A DNA stretch of 10,524 bases from UBA6115 sp964346355 (GTDB lineage: Bacteria; Bacillota; Clostridia; Christensenellales; Aristaeellaceae): contig CAYFUH010000047.1 of NCBI GenBank assembly GCA_964346355.1, positions 1-10,524 on the forward strand, in the 5' to 3' direction. Below, in pieces: positions 1 through 4,981 of this stretch. Position 1 is the first letter of the stretch. Each line of letters opens with the position of its first letter. A program made the position numbers and the translations under genes. Below the pieces are notes generated by a model. That model saw nothing but the letters and a program-made list of their open reading frames with translations. It had not been told where the DNA came from and ran no database searches.

Positions 1-51
1 CCGATGGTACTTGGCTGGAAACGGCCCGGGAGAGTAGGTCGCCGCCGGTTT
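1..51 (+). rRNA. rrf: 5S ribosomal RNA, 3' end (partial)
   Basis: The first ~50 bases match the 3' third of bacterial 5S rRNA: the CCGATGGTAC segment, a helix of the form GGCTG-GAAA-CGGCC, then GGGAGAGTAGGTCGCCGCC, the conserved stretch just before the mature 3' end. The 5' part lies outside the window. The exact 3' end is uncertain by a few bases because its 5' pairing partner is not visible. A terminator hairpin follows within ten bases, so this is the end of an rRNA operon read on the plus strand. Confidence 0.93.
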
Positions 52-56
52 CTAAG

Positions 57-82
57 AACTCCTCTGAAAAGGGGAGTTTTTT
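57..82 (+). terminator. Rho-independent terminator of the rRNA operon
   Basis: An eight-pair stem, AACTCCTC (57-64) with GGGGAGTT (71-78) including one G-T pair, closes a six-base loop and runs into a T-tract (77-82). It sits directly behind the 5S rRNA 3' end. Confidence 0.92.
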
Positions 83-150
83 ATTGCCTTTCCATCGTAA
101 TAAAAGAGGAAGGCATCAAGGCAGAAGCAAGGAAATCAAGCCGCCTTTGC

Positions 151-179
151 TTGCGAAAACCACATATTTGCCGTATACT
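151..179 (+). promoter_or_regulatory. Sigma-A type promoter for DUF951-lepB
   Basis: TTGCGA (151-156) and TATACT (174-179) are separated by exactly 17 bases and match the -35 and -10 consensus at four and five of six positions. The expected transcription start is near 185-187, which leaves a very short leader containing only the ribosome binding site at 188-195. The rest of the 83-190 spacer shows no other clear element. Confidence 0.75.
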
Positions 180-187
180 GTCACGGT

Positions 188-195
188 GAGGTGAG
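188..195 (+). promoter_or_regulatory. Ribosome binding site supporting the TTG start at 200
   Basis: GAGGTGAG (188-195) resembles the anti-16S tail complement AGGAGGTGA. It overlaps the in-frame GTG at 191, so it cannot serve that codon, but lies at normal spacing from the in-frame TTG at 200-202. This decides the start of the DUF951 gene. Confidence 0.65.
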
Positions 196-199
196 CGAT

Positions 200-457
200 T
201 TGCCGGATGAAATCAGACTGAATGACCTGGTGGAAATGCGCAAGAAGCACCCCTGCGGATCAGCCGAATGGATGGTGACGCGCATTGGCGCTGACATCAA
301 AATGCGCTGCCTTGGCTGCGGGCGCGTCGTGATGCTGGACCGGGTAGAGTTTTTGCGCAGGCGAAAACGCGTGATCACACCAGGGCCAGAGGCGCCGGAG
401 GTCACACTGGGGCTGGTTTCAAAGGGTGCAAAGCCCGCAACAACCAATGAGGATTAG
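200..457 (+). CDS. DUF951 family small protein
   Basis: This 85-residue protein matches the DUF951 family, whose biochemical function is not established. The recognisable core is residues 8-48: a hydrophobic/acidic strand, then KKHPCGSAEWMVTRIGADIK, then RCLGCGRVVMLDR. Cysteines 19, 37 and 40 (HPCG and CLGC) could bind a metal as a small zinc-ribbon-like unit; that is inference. The family usually ends soon after the last strand, whereas here a ~25-residue polar tail continues to the stop. Start: the in-frame GTG at 191 overlaps the ribosome binding site, so the TTG at 200 is preferred; the longer form would add three residues. It is the first gene after the rRNA operon, has its own promoter, and is followed 23 bases later by lepB, so the two are probably co-transcribed. 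Family assignment is firm, function unknown. Confidence 0.88.
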   Translation: MPDEIRLNDLVEMRKKHPCGSAEWMVTRIGADIKMRCLGCGRVVMLDRVEFLRRRKRVITPGPEAPEVTLGLVSKGAKPATTNED

Positions 458-480
458 AACGTTTGATAAAGGAGCACAGC

Positions 481-1215
481 ATGACCGACCAGGGCAATCA
501 TTACAAAGAGGACAAGGAAACCATCAACCACGAGTTGAATGAGCATAAAACAGCGCTGAGCGCTGAGGAGATGAAAGACACCCCGGACGCCGCACCGGCA
601 GACGAAGACAGCAAAAAGGGCAAAAAGAAAAAAGAAAAGAAGAAAAAGACTGTGGGACAGGAAATTCTCAGCTGGGTGGGCACGCTGCTTTTAGCGGTTG
701 TGATTGCCATGGCCTTCCGTGCCTTTTTAATGGAGCCCATCCGTGTAGATGGCCGCAGCATGTTGGAAACCCTGCAGGATGGCGAGATCGTCCTGGTGAC
801 CAAACCCGCGGTGCTGATGAACAAACTGGAGCGCGGCGATGTGGTGATTGTGCGCTTCCCCAACCGCCACAAAACGGCTACTGTACGCCTGGGCGCCCCG
901 CTGGATATGAACTTTGTGTCGCATGAGCTGTTTGTGAAGCGCCTGGTCGCGCTGCCGGGTGACAGCGTCGCGGTACTCTCCGGCACACTTTACATCAATG
1001 ACACGCCTGTGCAGGAGGATTTCATCGATTACCCTGCGCGCACGGATTTCCAGCGTATCGTGCTGGGGGAGGATGAGTACATGGTCATGGGCGACAATCG
1101 CGCCAGCAGCAACGACAGCCGCGCGCGGGACGTGGGCCCCATCTCCAGGGATATGATTGTGGGCAAGGCCAAACTGGTCCTGCTGCCGCTGAACAAAATC
1201 CGCACAATCAAGTAA
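481..1215 (+). CDS. lepB: Signal peptidase I
   Basis: Type I signal peptidase (family S26), a membrane serine protease that removes signal peptides from exported proteins at the outer face of the membrane. The 244-residue protein has a charged cytoplasmic N-terminus (1-60, including a run of about a dozen mostly lysine residues at 45-56), one membrane segment (about 62-80) and the catalytic domain. Box B has the nucleophile Ser93 in DGRSM; box D has the general base Lys153 in FVKRLVALPGD; box E is MGDNRASSNDSRARDVGPI (203-221). Length and single membrane anchor fit the Gram-positive enzymes, with a longer than usual cytoplasmic tail. The start is the ATG at 481, six bases behind AAAGGAG (468-474); an in-frame TTG at 463 lies upstream of that site and is rejected. 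It follows the DUF951 gene closely and ends 16 bases before a strong terminator. It is the likely processing enzyme for the secreted binding protein encoded at 4982-6547. Confidence 0.97.
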   Translation: MTDQGNHYKEDKETINHELNEHKTALSAEEMKDTPDAAPADEDSKKGKKKKEKKKKTVGQEILSWVGTLLLAVVIAMAFRAFLMEPIRVDGRSMLETLQDGEIVLVTKPAVLMNKLERGDVVIVRFPNRHKTATVRLGAPLDMNFVSHELFVKRLVALPGDSVAVLSGTLYINDTPVQEDFIDYPARTDFQRIVLGEDEYMVMGDNRASSNDSRARDVGPISRDMIVGKAKLVLLPLNKIRTIK

Positions 1216-1231
1216 AAACAGATGTATCAAT

Positions 1232-1254
1232 GCCCCGGCAACGGGGCTTTTTTT
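1232..1254 (+). terminator. Rho-independent terminator of DUF951-lepB
   Basis: A perfect six-pair GC stem, GCCCCG (1232-1237) with CGGGGC (1242-1247), closes a GCAA tetraloop and is followed by seven T residues (1248-1254). It lies 16 bases behind the lepB stop codon. Confidence 0.95.
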
Positions 1255-1261
1255 ATGCGTG

Positions 1262-1297
1262 CTAATAATAACGGAGAGGCCGTTTTGGCCCCTCCGC
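1262..1297 (-). terminator. Rho-independent terminator of the recA unit
   Basis: Read on the minus strand, CGGAG-GGGCC and GGCC-CTCCG form a ten-position stem with one internal mismatch (1272-1296) around a five-base loop, followed by the T-rich tail TTATTATTA. It lies about 22 bases behind the recA stop. The tail is less uniform than that of the lepB terminator, so efficiency may be lower. With the lepB terminator it fills most of the 103-base convergent spacer. Confidence 0.82.
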
Positions 1298-1318
1298 AAG
1301 CTGAGCTGCTTCCCTGGT

Positions 1319-2389
1319 TTATTCTTCGGCTTCGGGTGTGTTCTCGTCCTCGCCTTCGGTTTTGGTGTCCGCAGGCTGCAGGATGGCGCGCACAGCGGCC
1401 TCGATCTCCTTGGTGACCTCGGGGTTGTCCACCAAATAGCGGCGGGCGTTGTCGCGGCCCTGCGCGATGCGCATATCGTTGTATGAGAACCAGGCACCGG
1501 ACTTCTGCACGATGTCGTGCTCCACCGCCATGTCCAGGATGGAGGACTCACGGCTGATGCCATAGCCGTACAGCAGGTCAAACTCTGCCACACGGAAAGG
1601 CGGTGCCACCTTGTTTTTAACCACTTTGATCTTGGTGCGGTTGCCCACGACCTCCGTGCCGTTTTTGAGCTGCTCCGCCCGGCGCACATCCAGGCGAACG
1701 GAGGAGTAGAACTTCAGCGCGCGGCCGCCCGGGGTGGTCTCGGGGCTGCCGTACATGACGCCCACCTTCTCACGCAGCTGGTTGATGAACACGGCGATGG
1801 CCGCGGTCTTGCTGACCACGCCGGCCAACTTGCGCATGGCCTGGCTCATCATGCGGGCCTGCAGGCCGACGAAGGTGTCGCCCATCTCGCCGTCAATTTC
1901 CGCCCGCGGCACCAAAGCCGCTACGGAGTCGATGACCACCATATCAATCGCGCCAGAGCGCACCAGGGCTTCGGCAATTTCCAGCGCGTCCTCGCCCGTG
2001 CTGGGCTGGGATACGTAAAGCTCGTCAATGTTGACGCCCAGCCGCTGCGCGTAGGCAGGGTCCAACGCGTGTTCCGCGTCGATGAAAGCGGCCAAGCCGC
2101 CCAGTTTCTGGGTTTCTGCAATCAGGTGCAGGGCAACCGTGGTCTTACCGGAGGATTCCGGCCCAAAGATTTCAATAATCCGGCCGCGCGGGATGCCGCC
2201 CACACCCAGCGCCATATCCAGCTCGATGCAGCCGGTGGGGATAACATCCACCTGCATTTTGGACTGTTCGCCCAGCTTCATCACGGTGCCGCGGCCAAAC
2301 TGCTTGTCCAGCGCGGCTAAGGCGCGGTCCAGCGCCTGGGTCTTCTCGTTGCTGATGGCGGCCGCGGCTTTTTTCTCTTTTGTTGACAT
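1319..2389 (-). CDS. recA: RecA recombinase
   Basis: Full-length 356-residue RecA, the ATP-dependent strand-exchange protein of homologous recombination and co-protease for LexA self-cleavage in the SOS response. Walker A is GPESSGKT (76-83), Walker B is MVVIDSVAAL (150-159), and loop L2 with its flanks reads FINQLREKVGVMYGSPETTP followed by GG (201-222). The C-terminus is acidic (about 341-356), as is usual in this family. The N-terminal linker is ordinary and there is no intein. The ATG at 2389 is preceded by AGAGGAAA at normal spacing. Only 34 bases separate it from the pgsA stop codon, so recA is probably transcribed as the last gene of rimO-pgsA-recA. In that 34-base gap I see neither a clear promoter nor a LexA-type site, unlike the recA genes of many Firmicutes that carry their own. 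The cinA gene often found between pgsA and recA is absent. Confidence 0.99.
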   Translation of the reverse strand: MSTKEKKAAAAISNEKTQALDRALAALDKQFGRGTVMKLGEQSKMQVDVIPTGCIELDMALGVGGIPRGRIIEIFGPESSGKTTVALHLIAETQKLGGLAAFIDAEHALDPAYAQRLGVNIDELYVSQPSTGEDALEIAEALVRSGAIDMVVIDSVAALVPRAEIDGEMGDTFVGLQARMMSQAMRKLAGVVSKTAAIAVFINQLREKVGVMYGSPETTPGGRALKFYSSVRLDVRRAEQLKNGTEVVGNRTKIKVVKNKVAPPFRVAEFDLLYGYGISRESSILDMAVEHDIVQKSGAWFSYNDMRIAQGRDNARRYLVDNPEVTKEIEAAVRAILQPADTKTEGEDENTPEAEE

Positions 2390-2411
2390 GTGTTTTCCTC
2401 TCTTTATTCCA

Positions 2412-2427
2412 ATAAATACAGATTTAT
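2412..2427. repeat. Short AT-rich inverted repeat between pgsA and recA
   Basis: ATAAAT (2412-2417) and ATTTAT (2422-2427) are perfect inverted copies around the four bases ACAG. The repeat covers the pgsA stop codon and most of the upstream half of the pgsA-recA gap. As an RNA hairpin it would be weak (AT pairs only) and has no clean T-tract, so it is not a convincing terminator. It could be a protein-binding palindrome or chance. Confidence 0.4.
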
Positions 2428-2948
2428 GATTGCGCTTTCTTAAAGCTGAACAGGTCCTTTGACGCGACGAAATACTGGACGCCGGAGGCGATGGTGAGCA
2501 GGCTCATCAGGATGCACAGGGTGAGCGTGAGCCAGGAGGGCAGCAAAAACAGCGCGCTTAAGACGCTGAAAAACTGGAAATTGGTTTTCACCTTGCCCAG
2601 GTTGCCGGCCGGGATCACGATGCCCTGCTCCACCGCCACCAGGCGCAGCCCGTCCACAGCCAACTCCCGCGCGGCTACAATGCATACCGCCCACCAGGGG
2701 TAAGCCAGGGTAGGGATCAGCGCCACCATCACCGTGAGGGCTAAGATCTTATCGGCAACAGGGTCGGCGAACTTGCCAAAGTTGGTGATGATGTTTTGTT
2801 TGCGCGCGATGTAGCCATCCAAAAAATCCGTGACGCTGGCGAGGATGAACACAATCCCGGCGGGAACATACCAGCCCAGCACCACAAACAGGATGCAGAC
2901 CGGAATCATCAAAATGCGCAGGATGGTGAGTTTATTGGGCAGGTTCAT
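2424..2948 (-). CDS. pgsA: CDP-diacylglycerol-glycerol-3-phosphate 3-phosphatidyltransferase
   Basis: PgsA makes phosphatidylglycerol phosphate from CDP-diacylglycerol and glycerol 3-phosphate, the committed step to phosphatidylglycerol and cardiolipin, in the cytoplasmic membrane. The 174-residue protein is strongly hydrophobic with several membrane segments. The CDP-alcohol phosphotransferase signature D-G-x2-A-R-x8-G-x3-D-x3-D is complete: Asp44, Gly45, Ala48, Arg49, Gly58, Asp62 and Asp66. The N-terminus MNLPNKLTILRI is typical of PgsA. The start is the ATG at 2948: AAAGGAGGG (2962-2954) lies five bases before it, whereas a longer form starting at 2969 lacks a site. The gene overlaps the end of rimO by 17 bases in another frame, and its ribosome binding site is inside rimO, which suggests translational coupling. 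A related CDP-alcohol transferase with another acceptor is possible, but the rimO-pgsA-recA order supports PgsA. Confidence 0.94.
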   Translation of the reverse strand: MNLPNKLTILRILMIPVCILFVVLGWYVPAGIVFILASVTDFLDGYIARKQNIITNFGKFADPVADKILALTVMVALIPTLAYPWWAVCIVAARELAVDGLRLVAVEQGIVIPAGNLGKVKTNFQFFSVLSALFLLPSWLTLTLCILMSLLTIASGVQYFVASKDLFSFKKAQS

Positions 2949-4263
2949 GCTTGCCCTCCTTTGTAACAAGGCGCGCTGTCAGGTCATACGCTGTGGCGCC
3001 GGTTATCTGTACCGTCACAAACTGGCCTTCATAAAGGTGTGCACCGTCCCTGATGAAGATGCTGCCGTCGCTGTCAGGCGCTTCGAAGGCGGAGCGCGCG
3101 ACGGCGGTGTGCCCGTCCATACCGGTGATGAGCACCGTCTCAATCGTGCCAATCCGCATTTGGTTGCGGGACAAACTGATGTCCTGCTGCATGCGCATCA
3201 AGGCGTCCAGGCGTTGCTGCTTGATGTCCTCCGGCACCTGGTCTTTCATGGCAAAAGCCGGGGTATCCTCCTCCGGCGAGAAGGTGAACGCGCCCAGGCG
3301 GTCAAACCGCACCCGCGCGCAAAAATCCATCATCTGCTGGAAATCCGCTTCCGTCTCCCCCGGGAAGCCCACAATCATCGTGGTGCGCAGGGCAAACCCC
3401 CGCGCGCGGGCTTTGTGCAGCAGGGCTTCGATCTCATCAATATCCCCGCGGCGGTTCATGGCTTTTAAGATGCGGGGGGAAGCGTGCTGCAGCGGCAGGT
3501 CCAGATAGCGGCAAAACTTGGGGTTGTTTGCCATCGCGTCAATCAGCGCCTCATCGGTCTCATCCGGGTAGCAGTATAAAACGCGCAGCCAGGTGATGCC
3601 GGGTATTTTCGCCGCCTCATCAAGCAGTGTGGCGAGCGAGGCATCCTTTAAATCAATCCCATAGCGGGAGGTATCCTGCGCGATGAAGATCTGCTCCTTC
3701 GCACCCTGCTGCGCCAAGGTGTTCATCTCTGTCAAAATATCCTGCATGGGGCGGGAGCGGTAGGGCCCGCGGATGAGCGGGATGGCGCAGTAGGTGCAGC
3801 GGTTGTCGCAGCCCTCGCTGATGCGCACATAGGCGGTGTAGGGCGGTGTGGTCAGCACGCGGCCGCAGCCGGTAAAATCTGCGCCGCGCGACACATCGCT
3901 GGTGGGCTGGCCCCGCAATGCTTTTTTGATCAAGCCGCTCAGCTGCGGGTACTGGGAGACGCCGATCATCACGTCAATCTCGGGAATCTGTTGGGTCAAC
4001 TCGTCCCCATAGCGCTGCGACAGGCAGCCGGTGACGCAGAGCACCCGGCAGGCGCCCTCCTTTTTATATTCGGCCATCTCCAGGATGGTATCGATGGATT
4101 CTTCCTTGGCGGAGTTGATAAAGCCGCAGGTGTTGACCACCAGTACCTCCGCCTCCATCGGGTTCCCTGTGAACACAAAGCCGTCCTTTTGCAAAAAGGA
4201 CAGCATTTCTTCCGTATCTACCCGGTTTTTCACACAACCTAGTGAAACAACCCCAACTTTCAA
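2932..4263 (-). CDS. rimO: Ribosomal protein S12 methylthiotransferase RimO
   Basis: RimO is a radical-SAM enzyme with two iron-sulfur clusters that adds a methylthio group to a conserved aspartate of ribosomal protein S12. The 443-residue protein has all three domains: the N-terminal methylthiotransferase domain with cluster ligands Cys10, Cys46 and Cys80; the radical-SAM core with CDNRCTYC (Cys152, Cys156, Cys159) followed by AIPLIRGPYRSR; and a C-terminal TRAM domain (about 369-434). The RimO-type N-terminus VSLGCVKNRVDTEE, the stretch YLDLPLQHASPRILKAMNRR (253-272) and the TRAM motif APDSDGSIFI fit RimO better than MiaB or MtaB. The start is a TTG at 4263; no in-frame ATG or GTG lies between it and an upstream in-frame stop, and a partial site AGGTAAG precedes it. 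It begins after a ~112-base intergenic region and overlaps pgsA by 17 bases. In many Clostridia rimO follows ftsK; here it follows a flavin reductase-like gene. Confidence 0.96.
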   Translation of the reverse strand: MKVGVVSLGCVKNRVDTEEMLSFLQKDGFVFTGNPMEAEVLVVNTCGFINSAKEESIDTILEMAEYKKEGACRVLCVTGCLSQRYGDELTQQIPEIDVMIGVSQYPQLSGLIKKALRGQPTSDVSRGADFTGCGRVLTTPPYTAYVRISEGCDNRCTYCAIPLIRGPYRSRPMQDILTEMNTLAQQGAKEQIFIAQDTSRYGIDLKDASLATLLDEAAKIPGITWLRVLYCYPDETDEALIDAMANNPKFCRYLDLPLQHASPRILKAMNRRGDIDEIEALLHKARARGFALRTTMIVGFPGETEADFQQMMDFCARVRFDRLGAFTFSPEEDTPAFAMKDQVPEDIKQQRLDALMRMQQDISLSRNQMRIGTIETVLITGMDGHTAVARSAFEAPDSDGSIFIRDGAHLYEGQFVTVQITGATAYDLTARLVTKEGKHEPAQ

Positions 4264-4313
4264 CCCGTTCTTACCTACATTTTCTTCATCAATCAGCCAT
4301 GTGCGGCAGGCTT

Positions 4314-4343
4314 AGTTTATCATAAGCGCGCGGGCGTTTACAA
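4314..4343 (-). promoter_or_regulatory. Candidate promoter for rimO-pgsA-recA
   Basis: On the minus strand TTGTAA (4343-4338) and TAAACT (4319-4314) are 18 bases apart; the better -10 match TATGAT (4324-4319) overlaps the same place but is only 13 bases from TTGTAA. Either would start transcription roughly 45-55 bases before the rimO TTG. The match is moderate; the main support is that this is the only sizeable gap on the minus strand. Confidence 0.35.
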
Positions 4344-4362
4344 GGCTTCGGACAGCGAAAAC

Positions 4363-4376
4363 AGAACAAAAGTTCT
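4363..4376. promoter_or_regulatory. GAAC-N4-GTTC palindrome, candidate LexA (SOS) box
   Basis: AGAACAAAAGTTCT is a perfect inverted repeat with a four-base spacer and contains the GAACNNNNGTTC core known for LexA sites of Gram-positive bacteria. It lies about 20 bases upstream of the candidate -35 of the rimO-pgsA-recA unit and touches the last base of the flavin reductase stop codon. The spacer does not fit the full Bacillus subtilis consensus (RNRY). The same bases, read as RNA on the minus strand, form a five-pair hairpin followed by GTTTTC, so a weak terminator for the upstream unit is an alternative reading. Confidence 0.4.
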
Positions 4377-4972
4377 TATTTCTTGTCCAGCCTGCGTTTG
4401 CGCACCTCCGGCCGGGCGACGCTGTAGCCAAAGAAGCCCTCAGGTGCACTCAGGCCGGTGTATTCCCCGTGGCAGTAGGCTGCCAGGTCCGCCTTTACAA
4501 AGTCAATCTTGCCGCTGTCCTGCATCAGGTCCTCCCGGATGCCCATGTCCACAATCTCGCCCAAAAACATCGTGTGGCTTCCCAGGTTGATGGCTTGGGT
4601 CACCTTGCAGGCAAGATAGGCCGGGCTTTGCGCGATAGCGGGGGCGTATTTCAAGGCGGGCACCGGCACCGGCGTTAAGCCGTTCTTGGCAAACTTATCC
4701 ATCTCCCGGCCGGATTTGACGCCGCACAGGTCGGTCACTTCCATCAGCTCCCGGCTGACCAGGTTGACCACAAACTCACCTGAATTTTTGATGATGTCAT
4801 AGGAATGGCGCGCTGAACGCACAGAGATGGACACCATGGGCGGGTCGGAGTTGATGGTGCCTACCCAGGCGATGGTGATGATGTTGGGCGAAACGCCCGC
4901 ATCCGCGCAGCTGACCATCACCACCGGCGTGGGGGATAGCAGGGTGCCAGGTTTCATGGTGATAAATGACAT
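4376..4972 (-). CDS. Flavin reductase-like (split-barrel FMN-binding) protein
   Basis: A 198-residue protein of the flavin reductase-like family, whose members bind FMN in a split beta-barrel and typically reduce flavin with NAD(P)H or act as flavoproteins of unknown substrate. Visible family features are the N-terminal strand with LLSPTPVVMVSC (11-22), NIITIAWVGTINSDPPMVSI (30-49), the following SARHSYDIIKNSGEFVVNLV (53-72), and the later LGSHTMFLGEIVD (130-142). The C-terminus is basic (RKRRLDKK). It resembles the stand-alone anaerobe-type proteins of about 190-200 residues; no partner monooxygenase is nearby, so the physiological substrate is open. The ATG at 4972 has AAGGAG seven bases upstream; that site overlaps the stop codon region of the solute-binding protein gene, nine bases away. 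It appears to be the last gene of the polA unit. The family call is firm; the specific activity is not. Confidence 0.9.
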   Translation of the reverse strand: MSFITMKPGTLLSPTPVVMVSCADAGVSPNIITIAWVGTINSDPPMVSISVRSARHSYDIIKNSGEFVVNLVSRELMEVTDLCGVKSGREMDKFAKNGLTPVPVPALKYAPAIAQSPAYLACKVTQAINLGSHTMFLGEIVDMGIREDLMQDSGKIDFVKADLAAYCHGEYTGLSAPEGFFGYSVARPEVRKRRLDKK

Positions 4973-4981
4973 ACGCTCTCC

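Noticed and set aside
4..189. Open frame over the 5S rRNA end and the spacer
   Set aside because: It runs through the rRNA, its terminator and the promoter; no ribosome binding site and no protein-like composition.
463..480. Upstream TTG start for lepB
   Set aside because: The ribosome binding site AAAGGAG lies downstream of it and serves the ATG at 481.
501..986. Minus-strand frame opposite lepB
   Set aside because: Fully antisense to a clear signal peptidase gene, no ribosome binding site, and its phenylalanine run merely mirrors the lysine codons.
727..1689. Long minus-strand frame (320 codons) across lepB and the recA 3' end
   Set aside because: It lies antisense to lepB, crosses two terminators and is out of frame with recA; it is a by-product of GC-rich codon structure.
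1517..2320. Plus-strand frame (267 codons) opposite recA
   Set aside because: Mirror of recA codons with high His/Gln/Ala content and no family features.
4263..4375. Small gene or riboswitch in the rimO upstream gap
   Set aside because: All frames are short and broken by stops, and I see no recognisable riboswitch core; only a possible promoter and the palindrome stand out.
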